Source: Rubrimonas sp036735545 (GTDB lineage Bacteria > Pseudomonadota > Alphaproteobacteria > Rhodobacterales > Rhodobacteraceae). Taken from it: a stretch of DNA of 64,000 nucleotides. A program made the position numbers and the translations under genes. The notes beneath the pieces were generated by a model. It did not search any database. It had not been told where the DNA came from and saw nothing but the letters and a program-made list of their open reading frames with translations. The stretch spans positions 52,732 to 116,731 of the forward strand of contig DAINOD010000003.1 of NCBI GenBank assembly GCA_036735545.1, in the 5' to 3' direction. This document shows positions 23,430-32,406 of the stretch, piece by piece. The number at the start of each line of letters is the position of its first letter. The stretch's first letter is position 1.

Positions 23430-24673
23430 CGATCGACGAGCGACGGCTGTGGGCGGAGTTCTGCGCGATCTGCGACTGCGGCGGGCGGCAGTCCGGCACG
23501 CCGTCGGAAGCGGCGGCGGTCGCGCTGCTGTCGCGGCTGGGGGCGGAGGCGACCGGCGTCGCCGTGCAGGAGGAGGCGGTGGCCTATCGCGGCTGGAGAG
23601 CGGTCGGGGGGCGACTCGAGCTGCCGGACGGCGGCGTCGCGCCGGTGAACCCGCTGCTGCGCAGCGCCGCCACGCCGCCCGGCGGGCTGGTCGCGGAGGT
23701 GGTCGATCTCGGCCGCGGGACGCCGGAGGACGTGGCGGCGCACGCCGGGGCGCTCCGTGGCCGCATCGCGCTCGTGCGCCACGAACTGATGTTCGCGGCG
23801 GGGACGGTCCATCGGCGGGTGAAGTACCGCGCGGCTGCGGCCGCCGGCGCCGTCGGCTTCCTCATCGCCGGGCCCGCGGCGGGCTCGATGGTCGCCGGCT
23901 CCACCGGGCGCGGAGAGGAGCCGGGCGTTCCCGCGGCGGGGGTGTCGCCCGAGACGGCGGCGGCGCTCCGCCCGACCGGGGACGGCTGGCCGCGCGTGCG
24001 GCTGGTCGTGGACGTCGAGGAAGGCCCGGCGACCGCGTCGAACCTGCTGTTCGACGCGCCCGGCGGGGGGCCGGGCCGGGTCGTGCTGTCGGCGCACATC
24101 GACGGCCACGCGCTGGGGGAGAGCGCGCTCGACAACGCCTCCGGCCTCGCCGTCGCCCTGGCCGTCGCGCGGGTCTGCGCGCCGATGGCGCGTCGGGCCC
24201 GTCGCGGCCTGCGGCTGGCGCTGTTCAACGTCGAGGAATGGGCGCTGACCGGTTCGGCCGCCCATGTGGCGGCGCTCGACGCGGTGGAGCGGGAGGGCGT
24301 GGCGCTCAACGTCAACCTCGACACCGTGGCCGGGGGGGCGCGGCTGACGGCGCTGACCAGCGGCTTCGGCGCGATCGAGCCGTTCCTCGCGGAGTGCGCG
24401 GCGGCGGCGGATGTCCCCCTCGGCCTGCATCGTCCGCTGCAGGTGAACTCCGACCATGCGAACTTCGCGGTCGCAGGCATTCCCGCCTTCCGCCTCGTGG
24501 CGGGTTTCGACGACCCTTCGGCCGAGACCCGTCTGCTGCTGACCGCAGGCGACACGCGCGACCGCGCGCGGCCTGGCGAACTGCTCAGGGCCGCGCGGCT
24601 GGCGCTGGAGATCGTCGCGCGGGCGCTGTCCGCCGATGACGACGTCGTCCAGGCATGGAGGGCGACGAGGTGA
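23426..24673 (+). CDS. M28 family zinc aminopeptidase-like hydrolase with PA domain
   Basis: 415 residues. A PA-type insert (about 85-175, containing GRIALVRHELMFAAG) precedes the M28 catalytic domain. Zinc ligands are visible: His in LSAHIDGHALGES (about 225), Asp in SALDNASG, the Glu pair in FNVEEWAL (about 270), Asp in NLDTVAGG and His in SDHANFAVAG (about 345). No signal peptide is evident, so a cytoplasmic amidohydrolase or peptidase role is likely. It shares an ATGA overlap with lysR, which ties it to the regulator and to the divergent importer operon. Confidence 0.88.
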   Translation: MTIDERRLWAEFCAICDCGGRQSGTPSEAAAVALLSRLGAEATGVAVQEEAVAYRGWRAVGGRLELPDGGVAPVNPLLRSAATPPGGLVAEVVDLGRGTPEDVAAHAGALRGRIALVRHELMFAAGTVHRRVKYRAAAAAGAVGFLIAGPAAGSMVAGSTGRGEEPGVPAAGVSPETAAALRPTGDGWPRVRLVVDVEEGPATASNLLFDAPGGGPGRVVLSAHIDGHALGESALDNASGLAVALAVARVCAPMARRARRGLRLALFNVEEWALTGSAAHVAALDAVEREGVALNVNLDTVAGGARLTALTSGFGAIEPFLAECAAAADVPLGLHRPLQVNSDHANFAVAGIPAFRLVAGFDDPSAETRLLLTAGDTRDRARPGELLRAARLALEIVARALSADDDVVQAWRATR

Positions 24674-25008
24674 CCGGGAGCAGGCCCGACCGCGCAGAGG
24701 CCGTCGACCGCTGCGCGCCGCGCCACCTGCTCGCGACGGAACGAGGCCATCTCACGAAGCGAGCCGGGCGGCGGGCGACAGGCGTTCTCTCCGTTTGATT
24801 GGCGGGAACGGCCCGATCGAACGGCGGCGTTACGGATCGCCCATGGCGAGCGTATCGCCTGCGCCGGGCCGACGGCGCGCCCCCATCGTCGAGGATCGGC
24901 TGAGTAGCGCCGCCGACCGGCCGGGCCTTGTCGCGGCAAGTCGGCTCGCGCCTTCCCTCGGTGCGGTCGCGGACGCCGCCCGCGGCGGCGCGGCCGTCGC
25001 AAGGCGGA
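24674..25008. other. Convergent intergenic region
   Basis: 335 bp between the ends of the M28 gene (plus) and tupA (minus). Open frames here are low-complexity and unsupported. A perfect G+C-rich hairpin (6-bp stem, 3-nt loop) at 24975-24989 lies 20 bp beyond the tupA stop and could help terminate tup transcription, but it has no T-tract. I see nothing else. Confidence 0.45.
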
Positions 25009-25830
25009 TCACCCGCCCACCTCCTCGGCCTCGGCGGTCGGGAAGAACTGTTGCTCGCCGCCGATCTCGAAGCTCGCGATGGCGGCGCGGCCCTCCGGCC
25101 CCACGAGCCAGTCGATGAACGCCTGCCCCTGCTCGGCCTTCACGCTGGGGCACTTCTCGGGGCTGATCAGCATCACGCCGTAGGGGTTGAACAACAACGG
25201 GTCGCCCTGGACCATCACGCCGAAGTCGCCCTTGTGTCCGTAGGAAGACCAGGTGGCGCGGTCGGTCAGCGCGTAGGCGCCCATGCCGACGGCGGTGTTG
25301 ATGGTCGCGCCCATGCCCGAGCCCGTCTCGCGATACCACCGGCCCGAGGCCGCCTTCACGTCGATGCCGAGCGCCGTCCAGAGCGACAATTCGGCGAGAT
25401 GGGTTCCGCTGTCGTCGCCGCGGCTGGCGAAGGGCGCCTCGGCCGCGGCGATCGCGGCGAAGGCGGCCTTCACGTCCATGGAGCCCGCAATACCGGCCGG
25501 ATCGGCGGCCGGGCCGATCACCACGAAGTCGTTGTACATCACGTCATGGCGGCGCGCGGCGTAGCCCTCGGCGACGAACTGATCCTCGCGGGCGCGGGCG
25601 TGCACCAGCAGCACGTCGCCGTCGCAGTTCATGGCGTTGGCGATCGCCTGTCCGGTGCCGACGGCGACGACGCGCACCTCGGTCCCGGTCCTACGGGTGA
25701 ACCGCGGCAGGATGTGGTCGAACAGACCCGAGTTCTGCGTCGAGGTCGTCGACTGCACGAGGATGAAATCCTGCGCGGCGGCGGGGCCGGCGAGCAGCGA
25801 GGCGAGAAGCAGGATACGCAGCCGTTTCAT
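25009..25830 (-). CDS. tupA: Tungstate-binding periplasmic protein TupA
   Basis: 273 residues with a signal peptide (LLLASLLAGPAAAQ, residues 7-20). The mature start DFILVQSTTSTQNSG carries the TTST motif (28-31) that marks TupA-type tungstate-binding proteins and contributes to oxyanion binding. Further family motifs are GTGQAIANAMNCDGDVLLVH (about 58-77) and SRGDDSGTHLAE (about 136). Molybdate ModA proteins lack this TTST start. Third gene of tupB-tupC-tupA, next to a formate dehydrogenase locus, supporting tungsten supply to that enzyme. Confidence 0.93.
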   Translation of the reverse strand: MKRLRILLLASLLAGPAAAQDFILVQSTTSTQNSGLFDHILPRFTRRTGTEVRVVAVGTGQAIANAMNCDGDVLLVHARAREDQFVAEGYAARRHDVMYNDFVVIGPAADPAGIAGSMDVKAAFAAIAAAEAPFASRGDDSGTHLAELSLWTALGIDVKAASGRWYRETGSGMGATINTAVGMGAYALTDRATWSSYGHKGDFGVMVQGDPLLFNPYGVMLISPEKCPSVKAEQGQAFIDWLVGPEGRAAIASFEIGGEQQFFPTAEAEEVGG

Positions 25831-25851
25831 GTCGGTCCTCCACTGGATGGC

Positions 25852-26580
25852 TCAAAGCAGCAGCCGTCCGGCCATATAGGCGCGGGCTTCCGGCGATTGC
25901 GGGTCGTTCAGCAGGCGCGCGGCCGGGGCGTCCTCGACGGCGCGGCCACGGTGCAGGAACACGGCGCGGTCGGCGAGGCGGCGGGCCTGGCCGACGTCGT
26001 GGCTGACCAGCAGCACGGTCGTTCCCTGGGCTGCGACGCGGGCGACCAGGGCCTCGATGGCTGCGGTCGCGGCGGGGTCGAGGCTCACGGTCGGCTCGTC
26101 GAGCAGCAGAAGCCTGGGCTGCGCCGCAAGGGCGCGCGCCAGCGCAAGCCGCTGCGCCTCACCGCCCGACAGCGCGCGCGCGGGCCGGTCGGCCAGCGCC
26201 TCCAGCCCCGCCATGGTCAGCAGCGCGGCGCAGCGAGACGGGCGCCCGCGGCGCGCGACGCCCGCCACCGAGAGCGCGTGGTCGAGGTTGGCCGCCACCG
26301 ACCGGCGCAGCAGCACCGGCCGCTGGAACACCAGCGCCACGGCGCCCTTGCGCGGGGCCGTCCGTTCGCCCCAGCGCAGGGACCCGGCGTCCGGTGCGAT
26401 CAGTCCCGCGATCAGCCGCAGGGTGAGGCTCTTGCCGGCGCCGTTCGGCCCGATCAGGGCCGTGACGCCTCCGGGCGACAGCGTAAGCGACAGACCGTCC
26501 AGCAGCGCCCGCCCGCCGCGAGACAGGCTCACATCCGCCAGCGTCACGGGCCAGAGGTCGGGCTGGGCGGCGTCAAGCAT
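25852..26580 (-). CDS. tupC: Tungstate ABC transporter ATPase TupC
   Basis: 242 residues. Walker A GPNGAGKS (about 38-45), signature LSGGEAQR (about 137-144), Walker B LLLLDEPTVSLD and switch His in LVSHDVGQ. No C-terminal TOBE domain follows (the protein ends shortly after the ABC core), unlike ModC. Its ATG overlaps the tupB stop by 8 bp, so expression is coupled. It powers tungstate import through TupB. Confidence 0.92.
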   Translation of the reverse strand: MLDAAQPDLWPVTLADVSLSRGGRALLDGLSLTLSPGGVTALIGPNGAGKSLTLRLIAGLIAPDAGSLRWGERTAPRKGAVALVFQRPVLLRRSVAANLDHALSVAGVARRGRPSRCAALLTMAGLEALADRPARALSGGEAQRLALARALAAQPRLLLLDEPTVSLDPAATAAIEALVARVAAQGTTVLLVSHDVGQARRLADRAVFLHRGRAVEDAPAARLLNDPQSPEARAYMAGRLLL

Positions 26581-27280
26581 GGCCCACGGCCTCGGCCCGC
26601 GCCCTGACGGACATGACCGCGGCGTTCACGGCCAGCGAGATCGCCAGCAGCACGATCCCGAGGCCCAGCGCCAGCGCCAGTTGCCCGCGCGAGGTCTCCA
26701 GCGCGATCGCGGTGGTCATCACCCGCGTCACATGGGCGATGTTGCCGCCGACGATCATCACCGCGCCGACCTCGGCGCTGGCGCGCCCGAACCCGGCCAG
26801 CGCGGCGGTGACGAGGCTGAAGCGCGCGTCCCAGAGCAGCGTCCCGACCGTCTCGATCCGGCTGGCGCCGAGGCTGCGCAGATATTCGTCATACTCGGCG
26901 TTCAGATCCGCCACCGCCTGTCGCGTCAGCGCCGCCACGATGGGCGCGACGAGGATGGTCTGCGCGACGATCATCGCCGTGGGCGTGTAGAGCAGCCCCA
27001 GCGCGCCCAGCGGCCCGCTGCGCGACAGCGCCAGATAGACGACCAACCCCACCACGACCGGCGGCAGGCCCATCAGCGCGTTCACCGCGACCGTCAGCGC
27101 GCCGCGGCCCGGAAAACGCGCCACGGCGAGCAGCGCCCCGAGCGGCATCCCGACCGCACAGGCGATCAGCACCGCCGACAGGGTGACCGACAGCGACAGG
27201 GCGACGATCCCCAGAAACTCGGGATCGCCGGACACGATCAGCGCGAACGCGGCGCCGAAGGCTGTCGAGAAGTCCTGCAT
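26573..27280 (-). CDS. tupB: Tungstate ABC transporter permease TupB
   Basis: 235 residues, inner-membrane permease with about five to six helices. The ATPase-contact loop reads EYDEYLRSLGASRIETVGTL (about 125-144). It starts QDFSTAFGAAFALIVSGDPE, typical of TupB. ATG 27280 is chosen because GGAAG lies 6 nt upstream; ATG 27286 sits too close to that site. First gene of the tup operon, starting 167 bp downstream of the ferredoxin gene on the same strand. Confidence 0.92.
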   Translation of the reverse strand: MQDFSTAFGAAFALIVSGDPEFLGIVALSLSVTLSAVLIACAVGMPLGALLAVARFPGRGALTVAVNALMGLPPVVVGLVVYLALSRSGPLGALGLLYTPTAMIVAQTILVAPIVAALTRQAVADLNAEYDEYLRSLGASRIETVGTLLWDARFSLVTAALAGFGRASAEVGAVMIVGGNIAHVTRVMTTAIALETSRGQLALALGLGIVLLAISLAVNAAVMSVRARAEAVGHA

Positions 27281-27447
27281 CGCCATCTTCCGCTTCGCTT
27301 CACGGCGCACCACTGCAAGACGCCTTGTCCGGCGTCGAGTCGTGGACGGAGCGAACCTTACGCCACCTGCAGGGTCCGCGCATGATCGGGCGTCGACGGG
27401 ACGGCCCGCTGCGGCGACCGCTGTCGGGCCCGCCGCCGTCGCCCGCG

Positions 27448-29478
27448 TCAGTCGGCGCGATAGTCCTTCGCGGTGCGCACGGGCGGGCGGCCGCTCACTG
27501 TCGCGTCGTCATGCGGGTCGAACCCCTGTTCGACGACGGCCACCACGCGGCAGTCCTCGCAGAGCGCGAGCATCCGCAGCCGCTCCGCGCCATCCGGCCC
27601 GGCGAACATCCAGTGTCCCGCAAGCCGCGACTGCACCCGCTCGATGCCGGACTTCACGCCGAACGGCTTGCCGCAGCCCGCGCAGGGGAAGGGCGGCTCC
27701 TCCTTCATGATGCGTTTCGGCGCTTCCCAGGCGGCGAAGTCGATCTGCGGCGCCAGCGTGATGGCGGTCTCCGGGCAGGTCGCCGCGCAGAGGCCGCACT
27801 GGACGCAGGCGCTCTCGGTGAAGCGCAGCATCGGCGTCTCGGGGTTGTCGAGCAGCGCGCCCGTCGGGCAGACGCCGACGCACGCCATGCAAAGCGTGCA
27901 GGCGTCGGCGTCGAGCACGACGGCGCCGAACGGCGCGCCGGCCGCCAGCGCCACCGACCGCGCCGGTTCGGGCGCGTGGCGGTTCATCTCGACCAGCGCC
28001 GTGGTCAGGAGGCCGCGCTTGTCGCGCGGCGCCAGAAAGGACGACCGGCTCGCGGGCGCGGCCGGCGGCGGTCCCGCCAGCGCCGCCTCGAGCGTGTCGG
28101 GGTCGTCGGTCTGGATCAGCCCGGCCGCGTCCGCGCCATGACCGGTGGCGGCGCAGACCTGCGCCATCAGCGCGAGGGTGGCTCGAAGGCCGGCGATGTC
28201 GTGTCGCGGCCGCGCGCGCGTCAGCACCCGCACCGCGCCCGCGCCCCACGCCAGGGCCGCGGCGATGGTCTCGGGGCCCACCTGGGTCGCCTCGTTGACC
28301 ATCAGCGGCAACACATGCGCCGGCAGTCCGCTCCCATGCCGCGCGCTGGCGTCGATCAGGGCTGCGCCGTGCGCCTCGTCGTGGAGCAGGATCACCGGCG
28401 CGCCCCTGCCGCCCGCAGCGGTCCAGGCGCGCAGCATGGCGCGCAGTCGGCGCGCGAGGCTTTCGACCGTGGGCAGCGCATAGCTGGCGGCGCCCGTGGG
28501 GCAGGCGGCGGCGCACTGGCCGCACCCGGCGCAGATGGCGGGGTCGATCGCCACGCTGTCGCCGGCAGGGCGGATCGCCGAGGCCGGGCAGAGATCGAGG
28601 CAGCGCGTGCAGCCGGTCTTGCGGTTGCGCGAATGGGCGCAGAGGTCGGGCGCGAAGGCGATGAACCGCGGCTTGTCGAACGTCCCCACCAGCCCGGCCG
28701 CCCGCAGCGAGAGCGCGGCGACGGCGGCGGGGTCGCGCGGGTCGGCGCGGAGATAGCCCGGTCGCAGGTCGTCGGCGGCGAACAGCGGCGCGCCGCCCCG
28801 CAGGTCGATGACGATGTCGCAGCGCGACACCGCCCCGTCGCGCGCCGGCCCGAAGCGCAGCATGCGCCGTGAGGACGGATCGGGCGCAGCGTAGGCGTCC
28901 ACGGTCACCTCGAACGCGCCCAGATGCCCCCTGGCCGCGCGGACGGCGCCCTGAAGGATCGGGAAGGTCGTGCGGCGCGGCGGCGCGATCTCCGCCCCCG
29001 GGGTCGCCAGCACCGTGATGTCCAGCGTCTCGGCGAGCAGCGTCGCGGCCTCCACCGCCACGTCGTCGGCGCCGAGCACCAGCGCCACGCCGGCGCTTTC
29101 GAGCGTCACCGCTTCGAACGGATCGGCCGTCTCCGCCGCCGCCGCGATCAGGGCCGCCGCCTTCGGGCCGGACGCCGCCGCCTCGGCCGACCAGCCGCCG
29201 GTCTCGCGGATGTTGGCGAAGGCCAGAGGCCCGTCGAAGCCCGCGTCCGCCGCAGCCTCCTCGAACAGCGGCGCTTCCTGCCCACAGGCGACCGTCACCG
29301 CCAGACCCTCCCCGGCGGCTTGCGATATGGCGGCGACGAAGCGGTCCAACTGGCTGCGACAGAGCTGCGTCGCGGTGGGCGCGAGCCTGCCGCATCCCGC
29401 GCGCGCCAGGGCGGCGCCGTCCACGGGCATTGTGGCCTCGCAGTCGCAGGTCAGGATCAGGCGGTCTGCTGGCGTCAC
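27448..29478 (-). CDS. Multi-[4Fe-4S] ferredoxin-type protein of the formate dehydrogenase locus
   Basis: 676 residues, cytoplasmic. An N-terminal region (about 1-270) has CDCEATM and other Cys. It is followed by four ferredoxin motifs: CTRCLDLCPASAI and CAGCGQCAAACPTGA (about 290-330), then CTLCMACVGVCPTGA and CVQCGLCAATCPETA (about 530-575). The C-terminus has two CxxC pairs (CAGCGKPFG and CEDCR) resembling a zinc ribbon. Known as a companion of formate dehydrogenase genes in Rhodobacterales; its exact role is not established, and electron transfer or cofactor maturation are both possible. GTG start 29478 has GGAAAG 7 nt upstream. Divergent from the accessory operon. Confidence 0.88.
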   Translation of the reverse strand: MTPADRLILTCDCEATMPVDGAALARAGCGRLAPTATQLCRSQLDRFVAAISQAAGEGLAVTVACGQEAPLFEEAAADAGFDGPLAFANIRETGGWSAEAAASGPKAAALIAAAAETADPFEAVTLESAGVALVLGADDVAVEAATLLAETLDITVLATPGAEIAPPRRTTFPILQGAVRAARGHLGAFEVTVDAYAAPDPSSRRMLRFGPARDGAVSRCDIVIDLRGGAPLFAADDLRPGYLRADPRDPAAVAALSLRAAGLVGTFDKPRFIAFAPDLCAHSRNRKTGCTRCLDLCPASAIRPAGDSVAIDPAICAGCGQCAAACPTGAASYALPTVESLARRLRAMLRAWTAAGGRGAPVILLHDEAHGAALIDASARHGSGLPAHVLPLMVNEATQVGPETIAAALAWGAGAVRVLTRARPRHDIAGLRATLALMAQVCAATGHGADAAGLIQTDDPDTLEAALAGPPPAAPASRSSFLAPRDKRGLLTTALVEMNRHAPEPARSVALAAGAPFGAVVLDADACTLCMACVGVCPTGALLDNPETPMLRFTESACVQCGLCAATCPETAITLAPQIDFAAWEAPKRIMKEEPPFPCAGCGKPFGVKSGIERVQSRLAGHWMFAGPDGAERLRMLALCEDCRVVAVVEQGFDPHDDATVSGRPPVRTAKDYRAD

Positions 29479-29609
29479 GGTCGTCTTTCCATGGCTCGCG
29501 CTTGCGGGTTCCGCACTGCGATTGCGTCTGGCGCGTCGGCGACGCTACACCCACGGTGTGCCGAGAGTTTCAGCACGAACGCGCGCGCATCGCCAGAGAT
29601 CACGCCGAC

Positions 29610-30332
29610 ATGACACGAGCCGACGCACCTGCGCGCCTGACGCTGCCGCCGCCCTTCAGCCAGTGGCGCCTTGCGACGGGCGATATCCGCGACGAGGCGG
29701 TGCGCCTTGCGCCCGAGGCGGGCGCCGGCGCGCTGGTGTGGCGCGTCGGCGGCGGGGTCGCCGGCTTTGCGGTGGTGCTGGAGCCCGAGTCGCCGCTGGG
29801 CGAGTCGCGCATGGCCTTTTTCGCCGGGATGGCGGCGCTCGCGGACGCGCTGGCCGCCCATTGCCCGCCGGAACGCGCGGTGCGCGTGGCCTTTCCCGAC
29901 ACCGTGATCTTCGATCGCGCGCGACTGGGCGGCGCGCGGATGGCGCAGCCGCCGGGCTGCGCCGAGGATGCGGTTCCCGACTGGCTGGTGTTCGCCGCCG
30001 AACTGATCGCCGACCGCGATCATCTGGCGGAGCCGGGACTGTTTCCCGAAACCACATCGCTGAAGGAGGAGGGCTTCGGCCCCCCCGAGGCGATCATCGA
30101 GAGCTTCGCGGCCTACCTGATGCTCTATTTCGACCGCTGGCGCCATCAGGGGCTGGACGCCGTGACCGAGCGCTATCTGGACCGCATCGACCCGCCGATG
30201 CTGACCGCGCGGCGCGTGCTGGAGGGCGGCGACATGGTCGAGCGCGCGCCGTCCGGCGCGGTGCGGCGCACGTCGCTGGCGCAGGCGCTGGCGGCCTGCG
30301 CCTGGCGCGACGCGCAGGGCCCGCGGCTGTGA
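29610..30332 (+). CDS. Biotin/lipoate-protein ligase-like protein (DUF4444 type)
   Basis: 240 residues resembling the biotin/lipoate A/B ligase fold. LTLPPPFSQWRLATGDIRDE opens the protein, then GALVWRVGGGVAGFAVVLEP (about 43-62) and VRVAFPDTVIFDRARLGGA (about 92-110) cover the ligase-like core. The C-terminal part (about 175-240) would be the DUF4444 domain. First gene of a tightly packed plus-strand accessory operon leading into formate dehydrogenase. What it modifies is unknown, since no lipoyl-domain protein is encoded nearby. ATG 29610 is used; the longer open frame upstream reads as shadow of the ferredoxin gene. Confidence 0.78.
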   Translation: MTRADAPARLTLPPPFSQWRLATGDIRDEAVRLAPEAGAGALVWRVGGGVAGFAVVLEPESPLGESRMAFFAGMAALADALAAHCPPERAVRVAFPDTVIFDRARLGGARMAQPPGCAEDAVPDWLVFAAELIADRDHLAEPGLFPETTSLKEEGFGPPEAIIESFAAYLMLYFDRWRHQGLDAVTERYLDRIDPPMLTARRVLEGGDMVERAPSGAVRRTSLAQALAACAWRDAQGPRL

Positions 30333-30895
30333 TCCGCCTGCCGCGCGCGATCCGGCTCGACGCCTCGGACACGGTGGTGTTCGCGCATGCGGCCGAGCCC
30401 GGCGAGTGGGTGGTTCCCGGCGCCTTCCTGTTCGCGGGCCGCGACCCTGACAGCCTGTCGCGCAAGGAGCGGATCGCCTTCCGCAGCGGGTTTCTCGGCG
30501 TCGAGGGGTTCGGACATTCGACCCTCGCCGTGGTGAGCGAGGCCGGTGCGGCGGAGCGCGCGGCGATGACCGAGGCGCTGGCCGCGCAACTGGTCGCCCG
30601 CCTGGGCGCGCCGGACCTCGCGACCGCCCGCCCCGCGGCGGCGGAGGAGGTGGCGCTCGCCGAGGACATCTGCCGCAGCCACGCGCCGAACACGCTGATC
30701 GCGCTGCATCGGGAGCACCTCGGCGACGGATCGATCCGCGAGCGGTTCCGCTCGCTGAAGCCGCGCGACGAAACCGTCTTCTCCGCGACGCGCCTGCGCG
30801 GGCACGACCGCGCCTTCCACGTGGTCGAGACCGACGAGCACGACGAGCTTGAGCATCGCGTCGATCTGATCGGCCTGCGCGGGGATGTCGAGTGA
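30329..30895 (+). CDS. Conserved protein of the formate dehydrogenase locus (DUF6505-like)
   Basis: 188 residues, GTG start overlapping the ligase stop (GTGA). No membrane segment or signal peptide. The region GEWVVPGAFLFAGRDPDSLS (about 25-44) and the C-terminal LRGHDRAFHVVETDEHDELE look conserved, the latter rich in His/Asp/Glu and possibly metal-binding. I recall this family from formate dehydrogenase clusters but know no function. The four-base overlaps on both sides imply tight co-expression with its neighbours. Confidence 0.75.
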   Translation: MIRLPRAIRLDASDTVVFAHAAEPGEWVVPGAFLFAGRDPDSLSRKERIAFRSGFLGVEGFGHSTLAVVSEAGAAERAAMTEALAAQLVARLGAPDLATARPAAAEEVALAEDICRSHAPNTLIALHREHLGDGSIRERFRSLKPRDETVFSATRLRGHDRAFHVVETDEHDELEHRVDLIGLRGDVE

Positions 30896-31884
30896 CCGAG
30901 TTCTGGGTTGCGAGCGGCCATCACCTGACCCGGAGGGATGCGCGCGGCCGGATGCTGGTCACGGACGAACTGCTGCTGGCCTGGCTCGCGCGGCCCGAAG
31001 TGCTGCCGCCCGCGGATGCCTGCGCGGCTGAACGCGCGCTGCACGCACGGCTGTCGGCGGAGCCGCGCGCCGCCGTCCGCAAATCCGAGATCGCGGCGAT
31101 GCAGGATGCGGACGCGCGCGAGAACTGGGGTTTCCTGATCGCGCTGCGCGACGCCCTGCTGGCGGCGGGCACGGTCGAGGCCGGCTACCTTGCGCTGGCG
31201 CGCGGCGGGGTCCGGTTGCCGGTGGTGTTCTACAACCAGCTTGTTCACCTGATCCTGCGCAACGCGCTCGACGGGTGCGACGACCCGCACACGCTGCGGG
31301 CGGCGGAGCTGTTCTTTCGTCCCCAGCGCGGCCACGTCCGCGACGGCGCCCTGGTGCTGGCCGACGCCGAACTTGTCGAGGGCATGGAGGCGGCGCGCCA
31401 TACGGCCCCGTTGAGCGCGATGCTGTCGGGCGGCGCGCAGGGCCTCGACGTTCTGGGGGCGGGCAACGCCTGGACCTACTGGAGCCGCTCCGACGCCCAC
31501 ACCATGGCGCTGAACTTCGGCGGGGACCCGCTGGCCCGTGCGGGCCTCGCCCGGGCGATAGCGGCGTTCGTCACGCATCTTCTGGGCCATGCGGCGCTGG
31601 TGTCGCCGCTGGTGTCGGCCGAGGGCGTCGATCTGCGGTGGTTCGTCGGCCTCGATCAGGTCGGCACCGCCATCGGCGACGCGCTCTGGCGGGGCGAGAG
31701 CCCGCCCGACGCCATGATCGGCCTGTTCACGCTGGATTTTCTCGATCGCGCGATCATGCCGGCGAAGCTTGCGGGCCATCCGGTGTATCTGTTCCTCGGC
31801 ATGGCCGCCGACGGCGCCGTGCGCATGAAGCCGCAGAACCTCGTCACTGGGCTGCCTCTCGTGGCGGCGGCGCCGTTGCGCTAG
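30892..31884 (+). CDS. Conserved protein of the formate dehydrogenase locus (DUF6352-like)
   Basis: 330 residues, GTG start overlapping the previous stop. It opens TEFWVASGHHLTRRDARGRM, with a striking His-His pair at residues 10-11. Mostly helical by composition, no signal peptide or clear membrane helix. Motifs such as LPVVFYNQLVHLILRNALDG (about 104-123) and RMKPQNLVTGLPL near the end suggest a defined fold. No catalytic motif that I recognise. Its fixed place between a ligase-like gene and DUF3305/3306 genes suggests a role in assembling formate dehydrogenase. Confidence 0.75.
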   Translation: MTEFWVASGHHLTRRDARGRMLVTDELLLAWLARPEVLPPADACAAERALHARLSAEPRAAVRKSEIAAMQDADARENWGFLIALRDALLAAGTVEAGYLALARGGVRLPVVFYNQLVHLILRNALDGCDDPHTLRAAELFFRPQRGHVRDGALVLADAELVEGMEAARHTAPLSAMLSGGAQGLDVLGAGNAWTYWSRSDAHTMALNFGGDPLARAGLARAIAAFVTHLLGHAALVSPLVSAEGVDLRWFVGLDQVGTAIGDALWRGESPPDAMIGLFTLDFLDRAIMPAKLAGHPVYLFLGMAADGAVRMKPQNLVTGLPLVAAAPLR

Positions 31885-31893
31885 GATGCCGCT

Positions 31894-32406
31894 ATGCCGA
31901 CCGAAAGCCTCCGCCTCGGCGTGATCGCCACGCTCCGCCCGCCAGTCACGCGCTGGGGGACGGCGACGCTGCGGCCGACCGCGGTGCTGCCCGCCGCGCC
32001 CGCCACGGCGCCCGGCGCCCTGATCGCGGAGACTGCGGGAGTGCGGACATTCTATCTCGGCGATGGTGGTCTGACGTTGCATTCCGGCGACACGGGCCAT
32101 TACCGCGACAACCTGTCCAGCGCGCGCCCGTCGATCTGGGTCGCGCTGAGCGGCGCCGAGGACGCGGCGCACGCAGCGATCCATCTCGTGACCGCCGACC
32201 CCTATGAGGGCGAGGGACTGGCCGGCGACCCCGCGCTGACCGTGGAGGCCGTGCCGCTGCCGGACCCGGTGCGCGCCGCGATCGAGCGCTTCGTCGCGAT
32301 CCATCACACCGAGATCGCCTTCATCAAGCGCAAGCGCGCGCCGGTCGATCCCGACGCCCGCGCGCCGCGCGTGCTGCGCCCCGAGGACAAGTGGGGCCGG
32401 CGATGA
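31894..32406 (+). CDS. DUF3305 family protein
   Basis: 170 residues. It starts ESLRLGVIATLRPPVTRWGT and has WVALSGAEDAAHAAIHLVTADPYEGE in its centre (about 88-113), matching the DUF3305 family that is paired with DUF3306 next to formate dehydrogenase genes. The Lys/Arg-rich segment EIAFIKRKRAPVDPDARAPR (about 143-162) is a typical C-terminus. Soluble, cytoplasmic. Its stop overlaps the next ATG (ATGA). Function unknown. Confidence 0.83.
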   Translation: MPTESLRLGVIATLRPPVTRWGTATLRPTAVLPAAPATAPGALIAETAGVRTFYLGDGGLTLHSGDTGHYRDNLSSARPSIWVALSGAEDAAHAAIHLVTADPYEGEGLAGDPALTVEAVPLPDPVRAAIERFVAIHHTEIAFIKRKRAPVDPDARAPRVLRPEDKWGRR

